From: Novosphingobium sp. G106
Lineage (GTDB): Bacteria; Pseudomonadota; Alphaproteobacteria; Sphingomonadales; Sphingomonadaceae
Direction: 5' to 3'
Assembly: GCF_019075875.1 (NCBI RefSeq)
Contig: NZ_JAHOOZ010000001.1
Location: 6,053,501-6,117,500 of the forward strand
DNA: 64,000 nt
The stretch's first letter is position 1, and each line of letters begins with the position of its first letter. Below are positions 31,767 through 43,345 of this stretch, piece by piece. The translations under genes and the position numbers were made by a program. Below the pieces are notes generated by a model. It was not told where the DNA came from. It saw only the letters and a program-made list of their open reading frames with translations, and ran no database searches.

Positions 31767-33149
31767 ATGAGCCGCAGCGGAAACAGAGGTTCGGGGAAGG
31801 GGCAGGTCATTCTTCGCTATTCGACGGCGGTCGCCGCCCTGCTGCTCGCGCCCGGCGCGCAGGCGGCGGACGCACCGCCTGCCTCCCGACCGGCTCCATC
31901 GCAGTCGGTCACGCTGTCGCCGGCCCAGCTGTTCGAGCTGGCGGACCGCGCGCGCGACGCCGGCGATTTCGCCGTGGCCGAGACCGCCTATCGCGCGCTC
32001 GCGGAAAATCCCGACATCGAGCTGCGCAGCGAAGCGCGTTTCCGGCTTGGCCTGATGCTGGCCGACCGCATGGGCAAATACCGCGACGCGGCGGTGATCT
32101 TCCGCCAGATCCTCGACGAGAAGCCCAAAGCCGCGCGTGTCCGGCTCGAGCTGGCGCGGATGCAGGTGCTGATGGGCAATGCCGGCGCGGCCGAGCGCGA
32201 GTTCCGCGCGGTCGAGGCGACGACCACGCTGCCGCCCGATGTCGAGCGCATGGTCCGCTTCTACGCCAATGCGATGGGTGCCCGGAAGCCCTTCGGCGGC
32301 TCGATCGAGGTTGCGCTCGCGCCCGACAGCAACGTCAACCGCGCGACGCGTTCGGACACGCTGGGCACGGTGATCGGCGACTTCACGCTCGACGACAATG
32401 CCAAGGCGCGCTCGGGCGTGGGGCTCGACCTGCGCGGCCAGGCCTATGTCCGCCTGCCCGCGAGCAATGCCATGGACCTGCTGGCCCGCGTCGGCGGCAG
32501 CGGCAGCTTCTACCGCGCGCACGAATTCGACGACTATGCCCTGTCCCTCCAGGCCGGTCCCGAATTCACCGTCGGCCGCGACACCATCGCGCTGTCGGCC
32601 GGGCCAGCCTGGCGCTGGTACGGCACCGATCCCTACACGCTGGCGCTGGGCGGCAGTGCCAGCTGGCAGCATCCCTACGGCAAGCGTGCGGAGATCCGCG
32701 TCGAGGGCGGCTACACCTACGTCGACAACCGCCGCAACGACCTCCAGGATGCAGACAACTTCTCGCTCTCGGCCCAGCTCGACCGCGCCTTCACCGCGCG
32801 CGCCGGCGGCGGTCTGCAGCTTTATGCCAACCGCGAGGCGGCGCGCGACCCCGGCTATTCGACGACCAGCGGCGGCGTCAGCCTCTACGCCTTCCGCGAG
32901 CTGGGGCGGACGACGGCCGTGGTCTCGGCCGGCTACAGCCACCTCGAAGCCGACGATCGCCTGTTCCTCTATCCGAAGCGACGCATCGAAGACCGCTTTA
33001 CCGCCAGCCTCGCCGGTACCTTCCGTTCGCTCCGCATCCGTAGTTTCGCGCCCTTTGCAAGGCTGCGCTGGGAACGTAACAAATCGACCATAGAGATATA
33101 CGATTACAACCGGATAAGCGGTGAATTCGGTCTGACATCGGCGTTTTGA
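31767..33149 (+). CDS. Slam-type surface lipoprotein assembly modifier
   Basis: 460 residues from ATG 31767 (an in-frame ATG at 31731 exists). Signal peptide (STAVAALLLAPGAQA), a TPR-like periplasmic domain (residues about 60-170, ARDAGDFAVAETAYRALAEN), then a C-terminal outer-membrane beta-barrel beginning at FGGSIEVALAPDSNVNRAT and ending with the barrel signature NRISGEFGLTSAF. This is the Slam/DUF560 layout; Slam proteins move lipoproteins to the cell surface. Two TbpB-like lipoprotein genes follow 10 and about 110 nt downstream and are the probable cargo. Confidence 0.82.
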   Translation: MSRSGNRGSGKGQVILRYSTAVAALLLAPGAQAADAPPASRPAPSQSVTLSPAQLFELADRARDAGDFAVAETAYRALAENPDIELRSEARFRLGLMLADRMGKYRDAAVIFRQILDEKPKAARVRLELARMQVLMGNAGAAEREFRAVEATTTLPPDVERMVRFYANAMGARKPFGGSIEVALAPDSNVNRATRSDTLGTVIGDFTLDDNAKARSGVGLDLRGQAYVRLPASNAMDLLARVGGSGSFYRAHEFDDYALSLQAGPEFTVGRDTIALSAGPAWRWYGTDPYTLALGGSASWQHPYGKRAEIRVEGGYTYVDNRRNDLQDADNFSLSAQLDRAFTARAGGGLQLYANREAARDPGYSTTSGGVSLYAFRELGRTTAVVSAGYSHLEADDRLFLYPKRRIEDRFTASLAGTFRSLRIRSFAPFARLRWERNKSTIEIYDYNRISGEFGLTSAF

Positions 33150-33159
33150 CGGGGGTGCC

Positions 33160-34066
33160 ATGGGTATCAGGCGTTCGTGGGCGGAACGGGCGCCTGCTCT
33201 GATGATCGGTCTCATGCTGACGGGGTGCGGGAGTGGCGAAAGCGGTAGCGTGGTGAGCACGCCAACGCCGACCCCTGCCAGCTACACCAAGCTCTCCGAC
33301 ATGTCGGGCGACAGAACTCTCCAGACGGCGGGGGTGCAGTATTCGCAGACGGTTGCGACAGGCGTGACCAACAGTACGTCGCAGCCGCTCGGCAGCGGAT
33401 TTAGTCTAGCCTATACCGCATCGTCCGATTCCTATAAGCTCACCGCTTCCGACGGCACATCGGTCACGTTTTTGCCATTGGATCGTCAGCCTACATCGCC
33501 GTCGATGCCGAATGTCCAGCATTGGGCCCAGCGAACCCTGGCCTGCCTGGACAATTTTTTCCTTACCGCCCCCACGGTAGGAGGTGTGGCGCTCAGCTAT
33601 ACGGTCATCGCGAACTGGCAGCATAGTCCTGACCTAGCGGTGGCTGATGTCCGGCTTGCGGTGGGCGGTGTGCCGACGCTTGCCAGCGACATGCCGCGCA
33701 CGGGAAGCGCGACCTATGTGGCGGCACTCGACGGCTTTGCCCAAGGCGGAAGCTATTTGCTTGGCGACGGAAGCACGGCGGCCTTCTCGGCCGACTTTGC
33801 ACACAACTCGGTGTCGACCGCGATGACGCTGGCCGGGACTCCAGTGCTTCCAGGTGGATCGATCACGCCATTTGGCACCTTCAACGGAACGGGCACGATC
33901 AGCAGCACCAGTCCGGGATTCACGGGAACGCTGAACGGCAATGGCGCGACCGGCTTGTTCTCGGGCGCTTTCTTCGGGCCGAAGGCGGGGGGAGATGGCT
34001 TATGCCTGGTACCTCAACGGCGCCAATTTCAATGGCGCGGGAACCGTGGTCGGGCGCAAGCAGTAA
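33160..34066 (+). CDS. TbpB-like surface lipoprotein; frameshifted at C-terminus as given
   Basis: Lipoprotein signal with lipobox LTGC near residue 25, a short TPTPTPAS linker, then a beta-rich domain ending in the TbpB/fHbp-type barrel handle (FNGTGTISSTSPGFTGTLNG, LFSGAFFGPKA). The frame breaks at G6 33987-33992. With five G it ends EMAYAWYLNGANFNGAGTVVGRKQ at 34066, matching the next gene's corrected end; total 301 residues. As given, the frame runs to 34128. Likely cargo of the upstream Slam; ligand unknown. Confidence 0.82.
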
Positions 34067-34176
34067 GGCGCACCCAAGGCTCGTCGAAGTGTAATAAAAC
34101 CACAACAGAACTGTCGGACCCGAACTGATCGCAGGCGCATTTCCGAATCGCGTCCGCATTCTGACAGGGGCTTGGG

Positions 34177-35161
34177 ATGAACGTGCACGGATGGCGGGCG
34201 GTGCAGGCTTCTGCGCTGGCCATGGGCCTTGCCTTGGCCGGCTGCGGTGCTGGGAGCAGTGGAGGCGGCGTGGCGAGTACGCCCACTCCGACGCCGAGCG
34301 GAACGCCGACACCCAGCCCGTCGCCAACGCCGAGTTCTTCGCCCACCCCAAGCCCCAGCCCGACTCCGACACCAGCGGCCTACACGAAGGTCGTCGAAAT
34401 GACCGGAGACCGCACCTTGCAGAGCGCGGGCGTACGCTTCGTTTCTACGGGGGCCACCATGGGTGTTGCCGCCGCATTCGGCGGGTCGCAAACTCTCGGC
34501 ACAGGCGTGACATTTGCCTACAAGGCATCGACCGATTCCTACGAACTGACCGCGCCCGACAAGTCCACGGTCACGTTCATTCCGGCCGATCGCCTGCCGG
34601 AGGAATCCAACGTCCAGGAATGGGACAAGCGGAATGGCGCGGTTCGTGACAGCTTGGTCCTAACCACACCGACGATCAACGGCGTTGCCATGAGCTATAC
34701 GCTGATCGGCTGGTGGGGCCATTTCGACGGTAGTCAGACCGTCAATCGTATTGCCGTTCTCGGCGCGCCGACGCTCACCGGTGACATGCCGCGCACTGGG
34801 ACGGCAACCTATTCCGCGATAGTCGGCGGCAGTGGCTCCCGTGCGAGCGTGATCTACGCCCTCGATCCCAGCAGCGCTACGTTTTCAGCCGATTTCGCTA
34901 GCAACGCGGTGACAACGGTTTTGACGATGGCAGGAACGCCGATCGCCGGCGGAAGCACGGTCACGTCGTTTGGAACCTACGGCGGAACCGGAACGATCAG
35001 TGGGGTGGGCTTCTCAGGAAGTTTCACCGGCACCGGGGTGAATGCGTCCGGGTTTTCCGGCGCGTTCTTCGGGCCGCAAGCCCTGGAAATGGCCTACGGC
35101 TGGTACATTCACGCCACGGATTTCAACGGAGGGGGGTATAGTAGCTGGTGTGAAGCAGTAG
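34177..35161 (+). CDS. TbpB-like surface lipoprotein, paralogue; frameshifted at C-terminus as given
   Basis: Paralogue of the preceding lipoprotein. The lipobox is LAGC, followed by a 45-residue Pro/Thr/Ser linker (PTPSPSPTPSSSPTPSPSP) that would hold the domain away from the membrane. The barrel handle is GFSGAFFGPQALEMAYGWYI. A G6 run at 35131-35136 breaks the last 13 codons. With five G the end is TDFNGGGIVAGVKQ and the stop is at 35161, parallel to NGAGTVVGRKQ of its neighbour. As given, the frame continues to 35181. Second probable Slam cargo. Confidence 0.82.
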
Positions 35162-35177
35162 GGACCAGCCGCAGACC

Positions 35178-35672
35178 CTAGCGATTGGGCCGGCACGGCT
35201 TCCCCTCGTACTGGAAGCGGTTCAGCGCATAGGCGCGGCCGTTCCAGCGCCAGACCGGGAAGCAGAAGCCGGGGCCGCCAAGTTCTACATCCGGCCAGCC
35301 TGTCGGCGTGCGGCGCGGCAGGAAAGTGGGGACCGCCACTTCGTTGAACACCAGCTTCCAGGTGCCGCCGGCCTGCTTGCTGACCAGCCAGAAGCTCTGC
35401 CCGGTCATGCCGTAGCAAGCGGCGCTGCCTTCCGTGATCACCGCATCGGGCAGGCCGTCGCCGTCGATGTCGCGCACCTGCTCGACCGTGCCCGGCGTAT
35501 AGCTGCCGGATGAGCCCCCTTCCTCACAGGACTTCTACTGCCGGCCGACCTTCTTGAACCCCGCGGCGCGGAAGGCGGCAGCCTCGTCGACGGGAGTGAG
35601 GCGTGTCTGGGCAAGTGCGGGAGTGGCGGAGACGAGGCAGGCGAGGGTTACGGCGGCAACTGTCGAGCGCAT
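35178..35672 (-). pseudogene. exported protein with in-frame amber stop
   Basis: Reading from ATG 35672: a signal peptide (AVTLACLVSATPALAQ), then AAFRAAGFKKVGRQ, a TAG at 35535-35537, and an intact continuation KSCEEGGSSGSYTPGTVEQV, RDIDGDGLPDAVITEG (an EF-hand/VCBS-like loop) to a stop at 35178; 164 codons in total. The residue at the stop fits tryptophan (TGG to TAG). It is either a genuine nonsense mutation or a base error; unlike the other breaks here, it is not in a homopolymer. Confidence 0.7.
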
Positions 35673-35772
35673 GCAAATCTCCGGTCCGGGCGGCTTTGGG
35701 GCAGGCTATCACAAGCGCCGGGCCCGGCAAGCCGAATGCCCCTACCCGCATGGGCCGGGACGGACTGATCTC

Positions 35773-38700
35773 TCAGGCGAAAGTGGTATCCGCGATCTGG
35801 ACCTTCCATTCGTTGGGCAGGACATTCCAGGCATTGGCGTCGTTACTGACGAAGCCGCCGGTGGGGAGGGCGAGCCAGTCGGTAGAGGCGCCGTTGTCGT
35901 TGCGCCAGGTGATGTCGGTGCGGCCGTCGCCGTTGTAGTCGCCGGTCCCGGCCACCTTCCAGCTCGCCGGAAGGACGGCCCAGGCATTGGCATCGTTGCT
36001 CGCGAAGCCACCCGAGGACTGCCCGAGCCATTCGGTGAAAGCGCCGTTGTCGTTGCGCCAGACGATGTCGTCGCGGCCGTCGCCGTTGAAATCGCCGGTC
36101 CCTACGACGTGCCATGCCGTTGGCACGGTATTCCACGCGTTGGCGTCGTTGCTGGTGAAGCCGCCGCTTTTCTGGCCGAGCCACTCGGTGAAAGAACCAT
36201 TGTCGTTGCGCCAGATGAGATCGTCGCGGCCGTCGCCGTTGAAATCGCCGGTGCCGGCGACATGCCAACTTGTCGGGACATTGTTCCAGGCGTTGGCGTC
36301 GTTGCTGACGAAACCGCCGTTCGGTTGACCGAGCCAGCTGGTGAAGCTGCCGTTGTCGTTGCGCCAGACGAGATCGTCGCGGCCGTCGCCGTTGAAATCG
36401 CCGGTGCCGGCGACATGCCAACTTGTCGGGACGTTGTTCCAGGCGTTGGCGTCGTTGCTTACGAAGCCGCCGTTCGGTTGACCGAGCCAGCTGGTGAAGC
36501 TGCCGTTGTCGTTGCGCCAGACGAGATCGTCGCGCCCGTCGCCGTTGAAGTCGCCAGCCCCGGCGACGTGCCAACTCGTCGGCAGATTGGCGAAGGCATT
36601 GGCGTCATTACTGACGAAGCCGCCGCTCTTCTGGCCGAGCCAGTCGGTAAAGGCACCGTTGTCATGGCGCCAGACCAGATCGTCGCGGCCGTCGCCGTTG
36701 AAGTCGCCCGAGAGGCCGTTGTTGGTGTACGACGGCAGATCGGCCGCGAGAGTAAGGTCCACCCCGCCGCCGCCCGCGGCGCTGGCTACCAGGTGGTAGT
36801 GGTCTGGAAGCGCCGCCTGCAGCGTCAGCGAGCCGCCGGTGTATGTCAGCGTGGATCCGGAGAGCGCAAAAGCGAAGCCGGCAAGGCTGGCGTCGGTGAT
36901 GTGGATCTTGTCGCCGACCAGAAGATCCTCGATCGTATCGCCGTTTAGGCCCGCCGCGGTATCCTCGAACACGTCGTTGCCATTGCCGCCGATGAGGTCG
37001 TCGTTGCCGTCTTTCCCGGTCAGTACGTCGTTGCCGTCGCTGCCGAAAAGCAGGTTCGCCAGTGCATTGCCCGTCAGCACGTTGGCCAGTTCGTTACCAT
37101 AGCCCGAAACGACGTTTCCGCCCAGGATCATGTTCTCGACCGCGGCAGGCAGGAAATAACCATCGACGGTCACCAGGACATTGTCGATGCCTTCGTTCGG
37201 CCGCTCGACGATCACATCGCTGGTGGAATCGACGATGTAAGTATCGTTTCCGCGGCCGCCGATCATTGTGTCGTCGCCGGCCTTGCCGTTGATCGTATCA
37301 TCGCCGTCGAAGCCGTAGATAGTGTTGTTGGCGCTGTCGCCCACCAGCGTATCGTTGGCGTTGGTCCCGCCATTGCTGACCGCGAGCGACAGGTCGATGA
37401 TCTGGACGCCCGCCGCACCCGAGACCGACAGGTAGCGACCGTCGCTGCTCACGACCAGCGCATCGCCGAAGCTCTGGCCAGTGCTGGAGACTGCGGCGCC
37501 TACCGGATAGCCGCCCGCAGGCGACCAGTCCGAGGTATTGAGCGCAAAGACCTCCTGCGAGGTGGAATCGAGAACATAAAGCTTGCTGCCGTCCGGGCTG
37601 AAGGCGAGGCCGGTGACGGCGCTGTTGAGGAAATATCGATCGTAAAGGCTGGTGATGTAGTGAAGGCTGCCGTCGTAGACGTTGAGCCCTACACCCTGGA
37701 CCACGAGACTGCCCGACGGCGAAATTGCCTGCACGCCGAAGTTGTATCCCATGACATTGTCGGCGTAGTTCTGGTGCGAGGCAATAACGGCGCCTGACGC
37801 GTCATGGATGAAAAGCGGTGCGTCGGAGATGTTCGAGGGCAGGTGCAGGATTTCGGACTTGTTGGGCGTCGCCGTCAGCGTTCCGTTCTGGGCGAAGATT
37901 TGTGCGCCGCGGGTGAAGGTGCCTGCCGCAAAATCGAGCGTCGTAACCGGTTCCCAACCGGAGCCCGGGTAGTTCTGTGTGAGGAGAACTTTTCCATTCG
38001 GCAGGAACGAGGCGTCGAAGAAATAGCTGTCACCAGTAGTGGTGTATGTGGTGCTCGTTCCCGTGGTCAGATTGAGCCGATAGACGTAGGTTTCCACGAC
38101 CGAGCCGTTCGCCGGCCCGACCGCCATTTCGGTGGCCACCAGATAGTGACCGTCCGCTGATATATCCATTCCGCCGAGCTTCGTGCCAAGAACCCAACTG
38201 CCAGTCGTCGCCCCGCTGACGGCGTCGTAGGCCGTCAGCGTTCCGCCACGCGACACGTAGAGCGTATGTCCGTTCGGAGCGAAGACCGTGTCGTTCGCGG
38301 CTCCCGTGGCCAAGCCCTTTATGGCACCGTCGGGTTGCTCCACACCCCATCCGGCAGTTGCATTCGATCCGTCCTGGGCAAGTGTCAGTTCGACACCGCC
38401 GGCCGCGCTCGCAAAGGCGGTCAGATGAAAGCCGGTCGGCAGATTCTGCAGGGTGAGCGAACCGCCCGTATAGTTAAGCGTCGAACCCGTCAGCGAAAAG
38501 TTGAAGCCGGTGATGTTGGCATTGCTGACGCGAATCCGGTCGCCGAAGGAGAAGTCGGTGATCGTGTCGCCGCTCAGCCCGGCTGCGGTATCCGTGAAGA
38601 CGTCGTTGCCGCCGCCGCCCGTCAGCGTGTCGTTGCCGCCGGCACCGGTGAGGCGATTATCCCCCCGCATTACCGATGATGACGTTGGCCAGCACATTGC

Positions 38701-40279
38701 CCGTACCGGCCAGGGAAGCCGATCCGGCCGCCAAGGTCAGCCGCTCTACATTCGCCGCCAGGGTGTAGCTGACCGTGGTGACGACGAGATCGTTACCTTC
38801 GCCCGGGAGCTCGACCACGACATCGCCGCTGCTTTCGACATAGTAGGTATCGTCGCCGTTTCCGCCGATCATCTTGTCGTTGCCGCCGTAACCGAACAAC
38901 TGGTTCGCCGTGCTATTGCCGGTCAGTAGATTGTCACCTGCATTGCCGTAGCCAGTTATGGCGCTTCCGGTCAGCGTCAGGTTCTCGACCTCCGAGGGCA
39001 GGCTGTAGGAGTCAACGCTGGTCGTGACGGTATCGGTGCCTTCGCCGGCACGCTCGACGACCTGATCTCCCAGAGAGTCGACGACATAGCTGTCGTTTCC
39101 TCGGCCGCCGGTCATGACGTCGTTACCGGCTCCGCCATTGATCGTGTCGTTGCCGTCGAACCCGTAGATATTGTTGTTCGCGCTGTCGCCGGTGAGGGTG
39201 TCGTTGGCGCTGGTTCCAGCGTCGCTAACGGCGAGCGATAGATCGATGATCTGGACGTTTGTCGGACCGGTGACCGACAGATAACGGCCGTTGCTGCTTA
39301 CGCGCAGACTATCCCCGAAGCTCTGGCCGGCTTGATTGACTTCGCTGCCCACCGAATAGCCGCCCGCAACCGACCAATCGGCAGTGTTGAGTACGAAGAC
39401 CTCTCGTGCGTTGGCATCCAGCAGGTAGAGCTTGCTGTCGTCCGGGCTGAAAGCAAGCCCGGTGACATTGGTGAATTCGGGATAGAACCTCTGGAGGCTA
39501 CGGATGTAGTGCAGGCTACCGTCGTAGACATTGAGCCCGACGCCCTGGACAATCAGGTTGCCCGACGAAGAAATCGCCTGAACGCCGCCGTTGTAGCCGG
39601 AGACATTGTCGGCGTAGCCCTGGTGCGAGGCGATGACGGCGCCTGATGCGTCATGAATGAACAGTGGCGCATCGGAAATGTTCGAGGGCAGGTGGAGTAT
39701 CTCGGACTTGTTGGCCGTTGCAGTCAGCGTCCCATCCTGGGCGAAGCTCGACGTGTCGCGGGTGAAGGTGCCGGTAGTGAAATCCAGCGTCGTCAGGGGC
39801 ATCCAGCCCGAGCCCAGGAAATTCTGGGTCAGCAGGACTTTGCCCGTCGAAGTGAACGAAGCATCGAAGAAGTTGGCGTCGTAGCCCTCGGCCTTGGTAG
39901 TGAAGGTCGTGGTCACGCCCGTCGTCAGGTCCAGCCGATAGACCGAAACGTCGCGCGCGGTTCCCCAAGGATTGTCGGTGCTGGAAACCGTAGGGCCATA
40001 GGTAAGTTCGGTCGCGACGAGGTAATGGCCGTCGGTCGACACGTCCATGCCGCCGAGTTGTGTGCCGACGGCCCATGTCGCCGTCACGGCACCGCTGGCC
40101 ACGCTGTAGGCAGTGACCGTCCCACCGCTGGATACGTAAAGCTTGCTGCCGTCCGGGGAGAAGACCACGTCTTTCTCCGCCCCTGTTGCCAGACTCACAA
40201 TTGCTCCGCTCGGCTGAACCACCGCAGCGCTCCCCCTGATTTTAGGCCCGTTTTTGGGGCTAACGAAGCGGTCAGTCAT
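35773..40279 (-). CDS. giant RTX / beta-propeller / VCBS-repeat protein; split by a frameshift as given
   Basis: The frame from ATG 40279 meets a stop at 38657 only because of a C6 run (38661-38666, G6 on the coding strand). With five G it reads [20 protein letters not shown] and joins the next frame, giving 1501 residues. Order: beta-propeller 1 (about 12-330), RTX-type GGxGxDxxx repeats (345-590, e.g. [17 protein letters not shown]), beta-propeller 2 (about 620-950), RTX repeats (970-1160), and six 51-residue VCBS/FG-GAP repeats ([16 protein letters not shown]) to the end. No N-terminal signal peptide; RTX content suggests type I secretion or a surface protein. No T1SS genes are nearby. Upstream in-frame sequence lies antisense to uvrA and is excluded. 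Confidence 0.82.
35795..36720 (-). repeat. six tandem 153-bp VCBS/FG-GAP coding repeats
   Basis: The C-terminus of the RTX protein holds six 51-codon units with the core [20 protein letters not shown]. Units 2 and 3 are almost identical even in DNA (about 36250-36560), which implies recent duplication or homogenisation. Each unit has a Ca2+-loop-like D-x-D/N-x-D-G pattern. Confidence 0.85.
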
Positions 40280-40385
40280 TCGCAATGCCAAAGTCGCCGT
40301 CACATGCGTGTTGCATCCATTCCGGAGCCTTCCCACATAGGTTCCGGCCGCCTCGCCCGCCGCGCCGCCGCCCCTTGCCCGAATC

Positions 40386-40400
40386 GAACAAATCTGGAAC
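40386..40400 (+). promoter_or_regulatory. LexA (SOS) box of uvrA
   Basis: GAACAAATCTGGAAC is GAAC-N7-GAAC, the reverse complement of the alphaproteobacterial LexA consensus GTTC-N7-GTTC. It ends 11 nt before the uvrA ATG, so LexA would block transcription or early elongation. This predicts SOS induction of uvrA. Confidence 0.75.
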
Positions 40401-40411
40401 ACCGCCACGCT

Positions 40412-43342
40412 ATGTCGCTGACTCACATTACCGTGCGCGGTGCGCGCGAGCACAATCTCAAGGGCATCGACGTGGCGCTGCCGCGCGAGAAGCTGATCGT
40501 CATCACCGGGCTGTCGGGCTCGGGGAAGTCGAGCCTGGCTTTCGACACGATCTATGCCGAGGGGCAGCGGCGCTATGTCGAGAGCCTGAGCGCCTATGCG
40601 CGCCAGTTCCTCGAGATGATGCAGAAGCCCGATGTCGAGCATATCGACGGCCTCTCGCCCGCGATCTCGATCGAGCAGAAGACCACGAGCCGCAACCCGC
40701 GCTCGACCGTGGCGACGGTGACCGAGATCTACGACTACATGCGCCTGCTCTGGGCGCGCGTCGGCATTCCCTATTCGCCGGCCACGGGCCTGCCGATCCA
40801 GGCGCAGACCGTGAGCCAGATGGTCGATCGGGTCATGGCGCTGCCCGAAGGTACGCGGCTCTACCTGCTCGCGCCCGTCGTGCGCCAGCGCAAGGGCGAG
40901 TACCGCAAGGAATTGGCCGAGTGGCAGAAGGCCGGCTACACGCGCGTGCGCATCGACGGCGAGATGTACGAGATCGAGGCCGCACCGGCGCTCGACAAGA
41001 AGTACAAACACGACATCGAGGTCGTGGTGGATCGCCTCGCCGTGCGCGAGGGCATCGAGACGCGTCTGGCGGACTCATTCGAGCAGGCGCTGAAGCTGGC
41101 CGAGGGGCTGGCCTATGTCGATCTCGCCGAGGGCGTCGTGCCGGGGCGCGAGGAAGAGCAGGCCGGCGGTGCCAACGTCACGGGCGGGGCGATGAAAGGC
41201 ACCGGCCTACCGCCCAACCGCATCGTCTTCAGCGAAAAGTTCGCCTGCCCGGTCTCGGGTTTCACGCTGGAATCGATCGAGCCGCGGCTGTTCTCGTTCA
41301 ACGCGCCGATGGGCGCCTGCCCGGCCTGCGACGGGCTCGGCGAGAAGCTGCTGTTCGATCCGCAGATGGTCGTGCCGAACGAGGCGCTGACGCTCAAGCA
41401 GGGCGCGATCGTGCCCTGGGCCAAGTCGAACCCGCCGAGCCCCTATTACATGCAGGTGCTCGCCAGCCTGGCCAAGGCCTATGGCTTCGACCTGACCACG
41501 CCCTGGCAGGACCTGCCGGGCGAGGTGAAGCTGATCATCCTCCACGGCACCGGCGGCAAGAAGATCCCGCTGACTTTCATCGACGGCAAGAAGAGCTACA
41601 CGGTCGACAAGGCCTTCGAAGGCGTCATCGGCAATCTCAACCGCCGCCTGCTCCAGACCGAGAGCGCCTGGATGCGCGAGGAGCTGTCGAAGTACCAGAC
41701 CGCGCAGCCCTGCGAGACATGCCACGGCGCGCGGCTCAAGCCCGAGGCGCTGTCGGTCAAGATCGCCGGCGAGGACATCTCGATGTCGACGCGGCGCTCG
41801 GTCGCCGATGCCTATGCCTGGTTCTCGACGCTCGCGGAAAAGCTGAACCCGACGCAGAAGCAGATCGCTCATGCCATTCTCAAGGAAATCAACGAACGCC
41901 TTGGTTTTCTTAACAATGTCGGGCTCGACTACCTGAACCTCGACCGCACTTCAGGTACGCTCTCGGGCGGCGAGAGCCAGCGTATCCGGCTGGCCAGCCA
42001 GATCGGTTCGGGCCTGTCGGGCGTGCTCTACGTGCTCGACGAACCCTCGATCGGCCTCCACCAGCGCGACAACGACCGGCTGCTCGAAACCCTGAAGCGC
42101 CTGCGCGATCTCGGCAACACGGTGATCGTCGTCGAGCATGACGAGGACGCGATCCGCCATGCCGACCACGTGGTCGACCTTGGCCCCGGTGCGGGCGTCC
42201 ACGGTGGCGAGATCGTCGCCCAGGGCACGCTGCAGGATATCCTGTCGAACCCGAACAGCCTGACCGGCCAGTACCTGACCGGCGCGCGGGCGATCGAGAT
42301 CCCGGCCAAGCGGCGCAAGGGCAACAAGAAGAAGATCACGGTCGAGGGCGCGCGGGCGAACAACCTGCGCAACGTCACTGCGAGCATCCCGCTCGGCACC
42401 TTCTGCTGCATCACCGGCGTCTCGGGCTCGGGCAAGTCGAGCTTCACGATCGACACGCTCTATGCCGGCGCCGCGCGCACGCTCAACGGCGCGCGCGTGA
42501 TCGCGGGCCCGCACGACCGCATCACCGGGCTCGAGAACTGCGACAAGGTGATCGAGATCGACCAGTCGCCGATCGGCCGCACCCCGCGCTCGAACCCCGC
42601 GACTTACACGGGCGCCTTCACCCAGATCCGCGACTGGTTCGCCGGCCTGCCCGAAAGCCAGGCGCGCGGCTACAAGCCGGGGCGGTTCAGCTTCAACGTC
42701 AAGGGTGGCCGCTGCGAGATGTGCCAGGGCGATGGGCTGATCAAGATCGAGATGCACTTCCTGCCCGACGTCTACGTCACCTGCGAGGAATGCGGCGGCA
42801 AGCGCTACAACCGCGAGACCCTGGAAGTGAAGTTCAAGGGCCACTCGATCGCCGACGTGCTCGACATGACGGTCGAGGATGCCGAGGAGTTCTTCAAGGC
42901 CGTCCCGCCGATCCGCGAGAAGATGCACATGCTCAACGAGGTCGGCCTGGGCTACGTCAAGGTCGGCCAGCAGGCGACGACCTTGTCGGGGGGCGAGGCG
43001 CAGCGGGTCAAGCTGGCCAAGGAGCTCAGCCGGCGCTCGACCGGGCAGACGCTCTACATCCTCGACGAGCCGACTACCGGCCTGCACTTCGAGGACGTGC
43101 GCAAGCTGCTCGAAGTGCTGCAGCGGCTGGTCGACCAGGGCAATTCGGTCGTGGTGATCGAGCACAACCTCGACGTCATCAAGGTCGCCGACTGGATCAT
43201 CGACCTCGGCCCCGAAGGCGGCGTGCGCGGCGGCGAGATCGTCGCCGAGGGCACGCCCGAGCAGGTCGCCGCCAACCCGCGCAGCTTCACCGGCCACTAC
43301 CTCGCGCCGCTGCTGGAACGGGGCAGGGTGGCCGCGGAGTAA
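40412..43342 (+). CDS. uvrA: excinuclease ABC subunit A
   Basis: DNA damage sensor of nucleotide excision repair. It has 976 residues with two ABC ATPase modules: Walker [15 protein letters not shown] and [14 protein letters not shown], signatures [12 protein letters not shown] and [12 protein letters not shown], and zinc-finger cysteines ([24 protein letters not shown]). The ATG at 40412 gives the family N-terminus [18 protein letters not shown]. Divergent from the RTX gene with a LexA box in between. Confidence 0.97.
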   Translation: MSLTHITVRGAREHNLKGIDVALPREKLIVITGLSGSGKSSLAFDTIYAEGQRRYVESLSAYARQFLEMMQKPDVEHIDGLSPAISIEQKTTSRNPRSTVATVTEIYDYMRLLWARVGIPYSPATGLPIQAQTVSQMVDRVMALPEGTRLYLLAPVVRQRKGEYRKELAEWQKAGYTRVRIDGEMYEIEAAPALDKKYKHDIEVVVDRLAVREGIETRLADSFEQALKLAEGLAYVDLAEGVVPGREEEQAGGANVTGGAMKGTGLPPNRIVFSEKFACPVSGFTLESIEPRLFSFNAPMGACPACDGLGEKLLFDPQMVVPNEALTLKQGAIVPWAKSNPPSPYYMQVLASLAKAYGFDLTTPWQDLPGEVKLIILHGTGGKKIPLTFIDGKKSYTVDKAFEGVIGNLNRRLLQTESAWMREELSKYQTAQPCETCHGARLKPEALSVKIAGEDISMSTRRSVADAYAWFSTLAEKLNPTQKQIAHAILKEINERLGFLNNVGLDYLNLDRTSGTLSGGESQRIRLASQIGSGLSGVLYVLDEPSIGLHQRDNDRLLETLKRLRDLGNTVIVVEHDEDAIRHADHVVDLGPGAGVHGGEIVAQGTLQDILSNPNSLTGQYLTGARAIEIPAKRRKGNKKKITVEGARANNLRNVTASIPLGTFCCITGVSGSGKSSFTIDTLYAGAARTLNGARVIAGPHDRITGLENCDKVIEIDQSPIGRTPRSNPATYTGAFTQIRDWFAGLPESQARGYKPGRFSFNVKGGRCEMCQGDGLIKIEMHFLPDVYVTCEECGGKRYNRETLEVKFKGHSIADVLDMTVEDAEEFFKAVPPIREKMHMLNEVGLGYVKVGQQATTLSGGEAQRVKLAKELSRRSTGQTLYILDEPTTGLHFEDVRKLLEVLQRLVDQGNSVVVIEHNLDVIKVADWIIDLGPEGGVRGGEIVAEGTPEQVAANPRSFTGHYLAPLLERGRVAAE

Positions 43343-43345
43343 GAA

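Noticed and set aside
35773..41011. Two separate RTX genes, the upstream one starting antisense inside uvrA
   Set aside because: The first 244 codons lie opposite uvrA with shadow-like composition. The break at 38661 is a G6 run, and the repeat pattern continues smoothly after removing one base.
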